Of a DNA stretch of 64,000 nt, positions 24,540 through 36,029 are shown one piece after another. The first letter of the stretch is position 1, and every line of letters starts with the position of its first letter. This stretch comes from Cycas panzhihuaensis. Lineage: Eukaryota > Cycadophyta. Position numbers and translations under genes: made by a program. Where the stretch lies: positions 77,755,741 to 77,819,740 of the forward strand of contig CM041465.1 of NCBI GenBank assembly GCA_023213395.1. The letters run 5' to 3'. The notes under the pieces were generated by a model that worked only from the letters and a program-made list of their open reading frames with translations, did not search any database and had not been told where the DNA came from.

Positions 24540-27500
24540 AAAACACAAAGGAATTTTACTCCAATTCCATTGACCTATAACAAATTAAGGATTTGAATGA
24601 TATTATTGACTTTAATAAACTCTTGTGTATTATTGAATTGGAGAAACTATGTCATATGACCATTTATCCTAATCCTACTAGAGTCATCTTCACAGTGGAG
24701 AAGACAGATTGAAATTGTATTGCCTCTGTAGAAAGATCCAACATCCCATATCCAATCTATTCCATTATTTTTTTAAATTCCTACTATCTGATTTAAGTTT
24801 TTATAAAGCTTAAAAACTTTAGGTTACATAAATTAGCATATTTATATAATATTCTTTTTTTAATAAAGGTCCCTAACCTAAAGTCACTTTTTTATTTTTT
24901 TAATCATTTTTTAAGCTTTTTTAGGCCCATTTCTAATATGTGTTGGGTAATTTTTTAGTTTTTAAAGGGTTTTTTTCTATTGTTTCTAGTTAAAACATAA
25001 AATTGAATCAATTAATTACAAAATCTTTTACAAATTAATAAAAAATATTAAGAAAGATAAATACCTAATAAACCACCTAATTACCAGCCTTACAAGGGGA
25101 ATGATTAGGACCCCTAAAGTTACTCCTTCATATATGTTAGTGGTCCTTCTTACATTCTTTAGATATTAGAGAAACCCATTAACTACTAGGTGTAATCAGT
25201 GGTAGCCTGAGGTGTTTATACTTAAAACCATGGAGTTTAGAGATTAGGCTAAACTTAGAGGAGGTGATCACCTTAGTTGTAAGTGTGCCTTTAGATGAGG
25301 ATCTATTGTTCAGGCTATAAATCTAATGCATGTGGGTCAATAATATTAACAGGATGGCCAAACCTTCTATAGCACTCATATACCTTTGGGCATATTGGGT
25401 CCCCAAGTTTCCACTTGTGAGTAAGTATGCCATTAGATAGGACCTTCTCAACTACTAGGGGTTATTTAGGAGTGGAGATACTAAGACTTAGATCTTAAAC
25501 TAGATTACCTTTCTAGGTAGATAATATACATATTAGACATCATTACATTTCATATGATTATAACCAATGCTATTAAACTATCTAGGAGTGATAACTTCTT
25601 GTCTTAGAAGAAACAAGTGAAGAACATTCTGATTATAGACAAACTTTGGCCTTATGTTTTTAGAAAAATTCCTATGCTAGTTACCACTAATGATCCTAAT
25701 GATCTTGATAACCTTATTCCTCCTAATCTTACTACTATAGTTACCTTTACAAAGTTTAATAAAGTTTCCCTTTCTTTTCTACATATGTCCTATAATGATA
25801 ATATTGACCAAAATATTAAACTTACCCCTACCTTTACAAATAGGTGGAATATCATATGTACACTCTATGAGAGGAAGGATAATGCTAGGGTAGTGATACT
25901 TAAAGCCTAGTTTTACTCTATTTTGTTTACAAGATCTATAAGAGCTCATTTGTTATAGATTAAGATGATTAAGAACTAGTTGATAGTGATGGGTTAGCCA
26001 TTAGAGGATAATGACCTTATATCTTGTATTGTTAATGTTTTACCACCTGGTTATAACTCCTTTGTATCTAGTCTATCACATATAGATCAACTTGATACCA
26101 TTGATTTTAATATATTTAAGGGTCTATTACTATAGAAAGAATGTATTTTGAATTATTCAGGTAATCCAGGTACTTCTTATTCCACACCGATAATTATAGC
26201 CTGACATAGAGAAAGACCACAACATCTATAGTTGGCATATTAATTTGGTTTAATGAATTTAAACAAGCAACCTTTTCAATAGCCTAATCAACAACTTTAT
26301 TAGTTATTTTAGCCTCAACCATCTTATAATCCTTAAGTTGTTTGTCACTATTATAGTAAACCTAGATATATAGTACCTAACTATAGAAAAAAGAGAGTTA
26401 ACCTTCAACAACAATAATTTCAGAACCATCCTACTATGCAAGGTAATCAAAATTATAGAAGTAGAAATTATCAATAACCACAAATATAGAAGCAATTAAA
26501 TTACTAGGGATCAAGGAGATAAAATCAAAATACTCCTTAGAGGAACTAGTAGAATAGGAATTATAATTAAAGATAGAATTAAGAAGGCCACATGGTCGAC
26601 TCTCAAAATCTTTTCTTTGTTGCTTTATTAACTCAGTGTTCTAAAATTTCTTCTTAACATTTGATGGGTTCAAAAGAACTCCTTACTAATATAAGACTAA
26701 TTAAGGATCAATTTGTTACTTTTAGAGATGATGGTACTTTAGAGGTTACTAAGAGTGGCAATGTTCCTATCTTACTAAAGAATTCTGACATTCTACATCA
26801 TCTCAATAATGTTTTCTATGTACTCAACATGACATATAACTTACTTTTAGTTAGCTAAATGAATAAACAAAACTTTGATATTTTGTTTAGCCATCTTGGA
26901 ATATGCCTAATTATAGATATGAATGGTAACTTAATTATCTCATGATACAAAGATCAGGGACTTTACAAGCTTGATGTTGTGAGAAAACCATTGATCCACT
27001 CACATGAATTTGGTTCTTATTGTAATTTAGATTTAACTTCCAATCCTTTTACTTCAATATTAAATTAAAATGATCAATTTTCTTTACATATATATATTTT
27101 TCCTAAAATTCCAAAAGACTAGTTATGGCATCAATACCTATGTCACTTGAATATGGCCAGCCTTCATCTACTCTATAAATTAAATATGGTATATGGCATG
27201 TTAAACATAAACTAGACTAAGTATATTTGTGAGGTATATGTTATGGGAAAATACCATTAGGCTCCTTTCAGATCAAATGTAAAAGCTTGGTATGCCAAGG
27301 AAACTTTAGGCCTATAATATTCAAACATATATGGGCCCATGTCTTAGCTATCCTTTAGAGGTTATCAATACTTTATCACAATGATTACTCTAATAAAGTT
27401 TGTCTATATTTATTAGAGTAGAAATCAAAAGCCTTTGATAAATTCAAAGATTTTAAGCATGGTACAAAAATTGAATCTAGAAGGCCACTAAAAATCCTTC

Positions 27501-28254
27501 ATTATGATAATGGAGATAAATACACATCAAATGAGTTCATCAAATTCTGTAAGGATAATGGTATTAAATGATAATTTTCTGCCCCATAAACCCCTCAACA
27601 AAATGGAATTAAGTGAATGAATTAGACCTTGGTCAATAAAGGCAAAGCCATGCTTACTGGTAAGAGTCTAGGACTTCAAATTTAGATTAGATCCCTTCAT
27701 GTAATAATATATCTCATAAACAAAAATCTAACCAAGATTATATTGAGCATTACTCATGAGGAGGCCTAGTTAGGTAAAATACCTATGGTCTCACATTTAT
27801 GCACTTTTGGTTATACAATATATATACTCATACCAAATTAATAAAGGAAAAAGTTGGATGATAAGAGTAGGAAATATATCTTTATTAGTTATCAACTTAG
27901 CTATAAAGCATATAAATTATATGATCTTGCCACCAACTGAATACATATATCTTAGGATATTATATTCTTAGAAGAAAACTAAGATTTAGATATCACATAT
28001 ATATCATTCTTTGATTATTATTTAGATAAAGCACTTACCACTCCTTCTAATCCATAAAATATTCTTGTAGAACACATGCCTCCAGCATTAATATTTACTC
28101 CTAGTTCATCATCTGTACCACCTACCTTTACTTCTACATCTACTCTTATTGATACTTCAAAATATATTCAAGATGAGGTTACTTTAAAGTGGTTGCCTAA
28201 ATGGTATATATAGATGATCTCTTCTACTCCTTTACCACTATAATAAGCAAAGAG
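24540..28254 (+). pseudogene. Copia E gag-protease-integrase relic
   Basis: N-terminal two thirds of a copia polyprotein, with stops and frameshifts. Gag is clearest at 25610-26150: IDKLWPYVF, then NRWNIICTLYERKDNARVV and LEDNDLISCIVNVLPPGYN with FVSSLSHID. At 26660-26860 is the post-protease block (GSKELLTN...FRDDGTLEV...VFYVLNMTYNLL). The GAG-pre-integrase motif LWHQYLCHLN (His-X3-His) is near 27120, followed by integrase traces (NIYGPM, DNG near 27505, TPQQNGI near 27590). The protease DSG is not readable. The relic stops at 28254, where F inserted; the same protein resumes after 33841. A poorly readable part at 24760-25560 may hold another small insert. Confidence 0.82.
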
Positions 28255-28539
28255 ATAATTGAAGGAAATAAAATATAGGAGAATATGGCAGAATATGAAT
28301 AAATCATTAATACATCAATACATCATTGTTGTATAGTAGCATAAACACAATAGCTTATATATTCAATCCATGTTTGTGAAGAGAGTAGTACAAATGTCCA
28401 CAATGAAGGTAGTGTCTAAAGACACTAGGGTTTCAGAGTGCAAAATAATATCCCTAAGACTTCATTATCCATTTTAAATTTTTCTTTAGTACTAAGATCA
28501 CATTCATGTTGCAAATATTTGTAAAGATCATGTGTAATG

Positions 28540-28554
28540 AAGTAATGTTGCATT
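28540..28554. repeat. Left target duplication of LINE G
   Basis: AAGTAATGTTGCATT, repeated with one mismatch at 32768-32782 on the other side of the LINE. Confidence 0.85.
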
Positions 28555-31500
28555 GAAATTTAGAAAAAAGTGGAAGGCAAAGCCATCGATAATACCTAAG
28601 GCATGAGAGACCTCATGGTGTTATGGAACCCTAATGAAGGGTTAATAAATATCTTCATAGAGGAGGAATCCTTCCTTTCTATTTGGTTGACCAGTAGAAG
28701 GAATAACTTAAAATGGTTGACCATGAATGTTTATGCCCCTAATAACCAAGAGGATAGAAATAGGCTATAGAACAGAATTTTGGAGGTTCATGGTGAATGC
28801 AGTGCTCTTTGGTTTATCGTCGGTCACTTTAACATGGACCTTTGCCCAAGGGACAAGAAAAGGGGACAAGAAGGTTGGTCAAGTAATATGCATTACCTCA
28901 ACTGCTTCATGCAGAGGGGGGGGCTTGTGGATGTGAAGTTGAGAGGGGCCTCCTTTACTTGGTCAAACAAAAGACTAGGTAGCCAACTTATTTAGATTAA
29001 ATTAGACAGAGTTATGGTCAACTTTGATTGGGCTAGATATTTTAAGGACTTTGCCCTTGAGGCTCTCCGTAAAATCAGATTTAATCACCCTCCTCTTTAA
29101 CTCTCTTTTTCTAACTTGGAAAAACATAAAGGCTCTTTTTTCAGATTTGAAATGATGTGGATCAGACACCTAGACTTCAGGAAAAAGGTGGAGGATTAGT
29201 GGAAAGTTACAGTCTAGGGGCATGCTATGTTTAGATTCTCGAAAAAAAGTGACTAGGTTAAAAGGTAGGTGAAAGTTTGGAATAAAGAAATCTTCTAGAA
29301 CATCCATGTCCTGAAGGACCAAACTATCAAAGACCTTAATGAAATTCAAAATAGGATCAAGGTTGAGGGAAAATCCTCAACCCTAGATAAAGATAAAAGA
29401 GAGCTAGTTGATAACATGGAAGAATTACTGAATAGAGAAGAAATTCATTGGAGGCAAAAATCCAGAGCTATTTGGCTTGCTGAAGGGGATAGAAACACCA
29501 TATTTTTTCACATGACTACTGTTAAGAACAGAGCTAGTAATAGAATCAATGGTCTCCAAAGGTAGGATGGTTCAATTATAAAGAGTATAAAAGATTTAAA
29601 AGATCTGATGAGTGACTACTTTAAGGGTCTTTTCTCTGAACCGCAGGGCGAGGATAGGGAGGCCTGAGAGATACTCATGTGATCCATTCCTTGCTTGGTC
29701 AATGAAGCTCAAAACACTACTCTGACTATCCCATTCACCCAAGAGGAGGTTAAGAAGGCAGTGTTTGGAATGAAGAGGGATAAAGCCCCTAGCCTGGATG
29801 GATTTCCTTCTGGTTTCTTTCAGGAATTTTGGGATATAATAAAGGAAGATCTTATAGAAGCTTTGCACGAGTTCTACTTGAATAAAAAGATACTCCAAGA
29901 ATGGCAAGCTACATTCTTGGTCCTTATTCCAAAAGTGGAGGGTGGCAAGAGAATTAAGGATTTTCATCCAATTAGCCTCTACAATGTGAAGTACAAGATC
30001 CTTTCCAAATTTCTTGCTAATAGACTTAAATGGATTATCCCTAATATAATATCCCAGAACCAGGATAATTTCATGCGGGGGAGGCAGATCACTGATGGCA
30101 TTATTGTGGTCTAAGAAACTCTGTACTCAACTAAGGAAAGGAAGGAGCCTACTATGCTCATAAAAAATGACCTCTTAAATGCTTTTGATAGAGTCTCCTA
30201 GAACTGCCTGATGGAGTGCTTGGACACATTTGGGTTTAGAGAGAAGTGGAGGACATGGATGAAACTATATATCTCAAACCCTCAATACTCAGTCACTGTT
30301 AATGGCTCTTTATCCAAGTTTTTCCTAGGCTATAGGGGCTTAAGATAGGGAGACCCCTTATCTCCTTACCTCTTCATAACCTTAGCTGAGTTGCTGGGTA
30401 GGACCATGGAGGCGGTTAAAAGATAAGGACTCATTAAAGGTCTACGTCCGACTTCATGGGTGGATAATATTGTTCACCATCAGTTTGTTGATGATAACAT
30501 TTTCCTGGGAAAATCTTCCATCAAGGAGGCCCGTAGGATAAAGGATGAACTAAAAAGATATGAGTTGGGTATGAACCAAAAGGTTAATTTAAGAAAAAGT
30601 AGTGTCCACTTCATAAATACCCTTGGAACTGCGCAAAGAAGAATCAGTGATATCTTGGAAATGGGTATTAAGAAATTGCCTATTATATACCTTAGTATGC
30701 CCTTTCTTGTAGGCAAGATGTCCAAGGACTTGTGGAACCCTCTTATCGACCAGCTTCAAAGGAAGCTAGCTGGTTGAAAAGGCACACTCCTTAGCCAAGC
30801 TGGTAAGCTCCAACTTGTGGCCTCTTTGCTACAAAGCATCCTAATTTATTGGATGATTATTTTCAGAATTCTAAGTGGCATCTCCACTATTTTAGAATCT
30901 ATTTAGAAAAGATTCCTCTAGTTTGTGGTAGAAGAGAGGGAAATAATTCACTTGGTAAATTGGGATAAGGTCTGCATGTCGAAATAGGTCAGGGGTTTAA
31001 ACCTAAGAAGAACTCACACTTTTAATTCAACCCTTGTGGCTAAGCTTGGGTGGAGACTTGTTAAAGGTTGTGGTGGTTTGTGGGGTAGGATTATATCTTA
31101 AAAGTACCTATAGGGTGAGCTCCCTCCTAGAGAATTTTGTCCTCCCATCTGGCTATGCTATCTGAAGGAGTATTCTCTATACCAGGCTTTTGGTGAAAGC
31201 TGGTTTGAAGTGGAATTTAGGTAATGGGAATTATATAAAATTTTGAGAGGATGTTTGGTATACTGTAACATCCTTAAAGGACTATTCTGATTTAGCCCCC
31301 CTTCAGGTTCATTGTGAGAGTCTTTATGGTCTATATGTAAAGGATTACTTGATTAGGGGGGGCAGAAGTAAGAGATGGAGGAACTTTGAGAAACTCCAGG
31401 GTGGGACTTCTCCTAAGGAAGGGCTCATCAAGCTCAAAGAGATCCTTAACAAATGTTATCCAAATTGAATAGAGCAAACTCGGTAGTCTAGTCCTCCTCC

Positions 31501-32767
31501 TCCCAAAACAGGGACTATTTAGTGAAACAAGGTTACCTTTACCTTTGTCTCAAGAGAGGGGCTCAAAGGAATGACCTTTTGATGGGCGTTTGGAAACTTA
31601 ATCTCATTCCTAAAATTATGGTCTTTTAGTGGACCTGTCTTAGAAATAGAATTTTGACAACAGACAACCTCATGAGGAGGGGTTACCAGCTGACTAATAG
31701 GTGTATCCTCTGTTGCCCTGAGGAGGAATTAGTGGATCATATCCTCCTTCGGTACTCCTATGTTGGCAAGGTTTGGAGACTTCTGCTGGAGTGTTTTGAG
31801 GTGGTGTGGGTTCATTTCGGGAATATTGCAGATCAATGGAAATTATAACATAGCCCTTTTAAGAGTATAGTCATGGGTAGTGTTTGGAAAAACTCCCTCC
31901 TGGTGTTGTCTTGGAATATATGGAAGGAAAGAAATAAAAGGATTTTCCAAGATAAACATATGGACCTGAAGACTATATTTAATGTCATATGTACTGAGAT
32001 AAAAGAAAATGCTAAAAGTTTTGAAGAGAAGCGTATACCGCCTACTGAAGGTAAGATTCTGCACAAGTGGGGCATAAAGTAGAACATCAAGGAAAGGAGC
32101 CCTAAAACATGTCACTGGATACCTCCAAAGGAACACTGGATCAAAATTAACTTCGATGGTACCTCAAAAGGTAACCCTCATGAAGGTGGTGGTGGTGGTA
32201 TTTGTAGAGATGTCAAGGGTAGTTTCATTTGGGCCTTTGCAGATTATTATGGTCAACAAATGAATCACTTCGCTAAGATGGAAGCCATGCACAAAGCTGT
32301 GAATATGGCCTTGGAGGGGGGCCACTCCAAGGTAATTATAGAAGGGGACTCCCAGAATGTAATAAATCAGCTAAGAAACACTACATCTCCTGACTAGAGA
32401 TTTTAATTGATGATTGAGGATTCTCAAGATGCTCTAAAGGACCTTATGGATGTGCAGCTTCGGCACACCTTCAGGGAAGGAAATAAGGTAGCAAATCTCT
32501 TGGAAAACTAGGGGGTTAGAAGTATGGAATCTTTTGTTTAGAGGGTGGATTTACCTGATGAGCTTATGAGACTGGTTGAGCTTGAGATTCCTCAGGATAG
32601 CTAGCCATGGGGCTTGTCATGGCTTTTCTTTAACCTTATTTCTTCCTCAGATCATGGGGGTGTCACAGTCTATTTTAGTCTAGTTGCTAAATCATTATTG
32701 ATGTACTAGGTTGTGGGAGCTTATTTTCAAACCCACACTTAATTGTATTTTACCTTATATAAAAAAA
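28555..32767 (+). mobile_element. L1-type LINE G, 5'-truncated
   Basis: Non-LTR retrotransposon of 4.2 kb ending in a poly(A) run (32759-32769) and flanked by a 15-bp target duplication with one mismatch (28540-28554 / 32768-32782). ORF1 and the start of the ORF2 endonuclease are missing, the usual result of incomplete target-primed reverse transcription. It lies inside element F, the innermost layer of the nest. Confidence 0.92.
28561..32603 (+). pseudogene. LINE ORF2: endonuclease-RT-RNase H, stop-riddled
   Basis: All domains share one frame over 4 kb with no net frameshift. Partial APE endonuclease (28606-29060): RDLMVLWNPNEG, MNVYAPNN, IVGHFNMDLC, LRGASFTWSNKRLGS. Reverse transcriptase (29695-30777): DKAPSLDGFPSGFFQEFW, VLIPKVEGGK, RGRQITDGI, then GDPLSPYLF and FVDDNIF at the active site (the family usually has FADD; both aspartates are kept). 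A zf-RVT Cys/His block at 31650-31770 (CILCCPEEELVDHILL). An RNase H domain at 32137-32510: KINFDGTSKGNP with the first catalytic Asp, then KMEAMHKAVN with Glu and IIEGDSQNVI with Asp. Such a terminal RNase H is known from plant L1 elements. About twenty stops occur, for example TAA 30112, TAG 30199 and TAG 30346, at sites where relatives have Gln or Trp. The natural stop is TAG at 32601. Confidence 0.9.
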
Positions 32768-32769
32768 AA
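32604..32769 (+). other. LINE G 3' UTR and poly(A) tail
   Basis: About 155 bp after the final stop, ending TTATATAAAAAAAAAG, then the right target duplication. Confidence 0.8.
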
Positions 32770-33064
32770 GTAATATTGCATTATTTGATGCCATGTTCAC
32801 AATGCAAAGTTTTCAAAAGATAAAGTTCAAGTTCAAAGTTTTCTTAAAATTCTAATTGACAAAGTTAAAGTTACAGCTATACATATACTTTTGAATCAAG
32901 CCTCATCTACTTATAGCTTTTTTGCACCACTTCATGGTAAAAAGACATATATTGTTATAAGGATAAAGCAAGTTGATAAAGACAAGTTAAGGGACAGATT
33001 TTAAAAGTTTTTATCAAGTACAAATTCTATAAGTTTAAAGAGAAGACATTGTTCAGGATGACCA

Positions 33065-33077
33065 TTAAGGGGGAGAA
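33065..33077 (+). promoter_or_regulatory. Polypurine tract of element F
   Basis: TTAAGGGGGAGAA immediately before TGTTGGGATT. This supports reading 33078-33836 as a 3' LTR rather than a free-standing DNA transposon. Confidence 0.6.
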
Positions 33078-33836
33078 TGTTGGGATTAATAGTCATCACC
33101 CCTCTCATACCTTCCAACTAGGAGCACATTTATAAATATTTCCAAAGATCATGTGTAATAAAGTAATATTGCATTGTTTGATACCATAGTGAAAAATTAT
33201 GGCCATCAAATTTAGGAAATTGTACTTGATCATGATTGATTTCCATTTTACAAAAAGACTTTAGTGCATAAAAGGAAATATGATTTTACTAGGTCAAAAA
33301 AGGTCAATAAATCAATGAACATATATGATTTCAAATAAACTTTTTGAAAGAGATGTAACGCCCTTTAAAAATGAATCAACTAAATGTAACTTTTATAAGT
33401 TTTTCAATAAGGATGAATAAAAAATACTTTACAATAAATATATGCCTTTCAAATAAATGATAGCCTTATAAGATATAATTTCAGATGGAATTAAAAATAT
33501 AATGAATATATAAGCAAATTTGAAGTGTAACAAATATCCTCTTAAATATGTAAATCTGAAATAAACTTTGAAAATGAAAGCAATGTCTAATGACACCAGG
33601 GTTGTACACCCCTTAAATTATATAGTTTGAGGGAGGAGGGAAACTCCTCAACCCCTAAAATTTAAATAACAATAAAATAATACAAACTTAACTTAAAATA
33701 AACTTAACTCAAATTAACTAAACTTATCTTATACTTACCTACACATGTTGAGCACCCACATGTGTAAATTGATGAAGATGAGGTGTGCACTCCTGGTTAG
33801 AAGGTATGAGAGGGATGATGACTATTAACCCCAACA
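33078..33836 (+). mobile_element. LTR-like block of F with about 50-bp terminal inverted repeats
   Basis: The first 51 bp (33078-33128, TGTTGGGATTAATAGTCATC...) and the reverse complement of the last 51 bp (33786-33836, TGTTGGGGTTAATAGTCATC...) agree at about nine positions in ten. LTRs usually have inverted ends of only a few bases, so this is unusual. The immediate flanks (GAGAA / ATAAT) do not match, so the block did not insert alone; it shares its right-hand target site with the whole of F. Confidence 0.65.
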
Positions 33837-33841
33837 ATAAT

Positions 33842-35440
33842 CAAAATACAGGTCATCCACTAACTTTGCCTTAATGGTAGAAGCATTGTCAACTCTTAAA
33901 CTTTCTACTTATGAGGAAGTTATTGCAGATATAAAATAGTAAGTAATAATGACTAAAGAAATGGATTCTATCCTACAGAATGATGCTTAAGAGCTTGTTA
34001 AGCTACTTAAAGGGAAGAAATTGATTGATTATAGATAGATTTATAAAATAAAATTTCATGCAAATGACTCTATTTAGTGACATAAATCCCATTTGGCTAC
34101 CAAAGATTTCAAACAGGTTGAGGGTACTGACTATGATGGTACATATACACTAGTTTCTAAAGCACCGCTATTAGACTTATTTTGGCATTTGTAACTCAAT
34201 TCAATTTGGATGTATATTAGATGGATGTAAAAAATGCCTTATTAAATGATAACTTATAGGTGGAAATTTATATAAATTAACCTCCCAGCTTTGTTATTCA
34301 TGGAAAAGAACACTTAGTCTATAAATTGAAAGAGGCATTGTATGGCCTTAAACAATCACTTCATATTTGATATATGAAGATTCATAAATATTTTCCAAAG
34401 CATGGACTTATTCACTCATCTTTAGATTCAAATATGTATATTAGAATCCATAATAGTTTGATCACTCTAGTCATACTTTATGTCAATGATTTGTTGATAA
34501 CTAATAATGACATAGAGTGGATTACCCATCTCTAGGGAGAACTAAAAAGCAACTTTGAAATAAATAATCTCAGGTTGCTTCACTAGTTTCTTAGCATGAA
34601 AGTCTAGTAGGAGCCAAACCATACTTTCCTTTAGAAGTTAAAATATGTAAAGGAAATTCCTCAAAAATATAGGATAGATAAATGTAAACAATTAGCAACT
34701 CCTATAGAGATAAGTCTAAAATTAGATATTAATGAGTATGGAAAACCTATGGATCCAATATTGTATAGACAACTGATGGGGAAATTAATTTACATCACTC
34801 ATACTTAACTATATATTGCTTATGCCATTGGGATTCATTCTAGGTTCATGACACATCCTAAAATTTCATATTAGAAAATAACAACAAGGATCCTAAAATA
34901 TATTTGGGGTATTATTTAGTTTCGACTTGCTTATTGTCATGTAGAAAATCCTTTGTTAATAGGTTATGCATATGCATATTGAGCTAGATGTAAAGATAGT
35001 TGTAGGTTAACCTCAGGCTATTGTTTTAACTTGGGTTCTACTTCAGTTTTATAGTCTTAAAAAAAGTAGCCTAATGTCACCTTTTCTTCAACTAAAGTTT
35101 AGTATAAAGTTGTCATTAGTGTAGTTGTTAAGGCTATTTGACTTATAAGGATTTCTGAAGAGCTTGAAATCAGTCAAACACAAGCTACATCATTATTTTA
35201 TGATAATCAAAGTGTTCTCAACTTGACCAAGGATCCTATGTTCTATAATAGAACCAAATACATCGAGGTTCACCATCACTTCATTAGGAAACATGTATAT
35301 GATGGTGAGATAGATTTGATCTACAAGCCTACTGAAAATTTGATTATAGATATCTTCACAAAAGCACTCTCTCATGATAAATTTGAAAGGTTTTAGTTTG
35401 GCCTTAGTGTCAAAATTAATAAACTTATCATTAAGGAAGG
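33842..35440 (+). pseudogene. Copia E reverse transcriptase-RNase H relic
   Basis: C-terminal third of the copia polyprotein split off by F. Start of RT: STNFALMVEAL, YEEVIADIK, then TKEMDSILQND and the LATKDFKQVEGTDYDGTY block (33960-34150). Middle: LVYKLKEALYGLKQ-like wording near 34320 and a degraded YVDD site near 34480. RNase H: KYIEVHHHFIRKHVYDGEI at about 35260, then DLIYKPTENLIIDIFTKAL up to 35390. Several frameshifts and stops. It ends at the polypurine tract TTAAGGAAGGG (35431-35441). Confidence 0.85.
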
Positions 35441-35441
35441 G
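35431..35441 (+). promoter_or_regulatory. Polypurine tract of copia E
   Basis: TTAAGGAAGGG directly before the 3' LTR start TGATAGAATA. Confidence 0.8.
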
Positions 35442-35904
35442 TGATAGAATAATTAATGATGTATTTCATTAATTCATTATGGATCAATTATATTATTAAT
35501 GTAACTTTTGTACTAATATATGTTGAGAGCTTCATTATTATAAATAGGTTTAGTCACAACTTAATGGTGTGAACCTAGGTGTGTGGGAGTTGATTTTTTC
35601 CTCAATATTTTAATAATATAAATTTTATTAATCATGCAAGGTGTTAATTACCACCTTGCATGATCTTACATTAATATTCTCATTGTATTTGATAATAGCC
35701 TCTTTTGTTCTTTATGTGAGGTTTTTCATATAACTTTTTATTATCTTATGTATTTCATTTTTCATATGTTAATGTAAGTAATACAACTTTAGAGCATTGT
35801 GACAAATTCCCATGCTTTCACTTTTTTATTATTGTGTGAATGTTTTTGGTAGATATAACGAGTCTTGAAGCTAGGCTGAAATTAGGAAGACTTTTGCACT
35901 CTCA
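35442..35904 (+). mobile_element. 3' LTR of copia E
   Basis: 463 bp, same length as the 5' LTR, with TATAAATA at 35539-35546 and a CTCTCA end followed by the duplicated ATACT. Confidence 0.93.
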
Positions 35905-35909
35905 ATACT

Positions 35910-36014
35910 TGATTGAACATAAAAATATATTATATCCTACTTTATTTCACATTTCCATATAAGTCATTACAAATAATTTAATATGGTATTATAGTGAGTT
36001 CAAAATTTCTAACA
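35910..36014 (+). mobile_element. 3' LTR of element B, right part
   Basis: Resumes the LTR broken at 23079: TATATTATATCCTACTT, ATTACAAATAATTTA and the end AAAATTTCTAACA all match 11280-11384. Confidence 0.88.
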
Positions 36015-36029
36015 ATAATTAGTATATTT

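Larger units (their letters stand above)
28260..33836 (+). mobile_element. Element F, inserted in copia E pol
   Basis: Bounded by an exact 5-bp duplication ATAAT (28255-28259 and 33837-33841), and the E polyprotein reads on across the join, so F is a true insertion. Removing LINE G leaves about 1.35 kb. The right 759 bp (33078-33836) starts TGTTGGG after a purine tract and ends CCAACA, like a 3' LTR. The left part lacks the TGTTGGG start; instead it has pieces resembling the late LTR (around 28420) and then the early LTR (28490-28554, continuing at 32783). No coding motif is clear between. Most likely a rearranged, pol-less LTR element. Confidence 0.6.

Noticed and set aside
29596-29967. Minus-strand 123-codon frame
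   Set aside because: Antisense shadow of the LINE reverse transcriptase, as are the minus-strand frames at 30480-30725 and 31833-32136.
33078-33836. Free-standing MITE or TIR DNA transposon
   Set aside because: Its flanks are not duplicated (GAGAA/ATAAT), a polypurine tract precedes it, and the matching ATAAT lies at 28255. It is better read as part of element F, though the long inverted ends remain odd.
35193-35375. Minus-strand 60-codon frame
   Set aside because: Antisense shadow of the copia E RNase H region.
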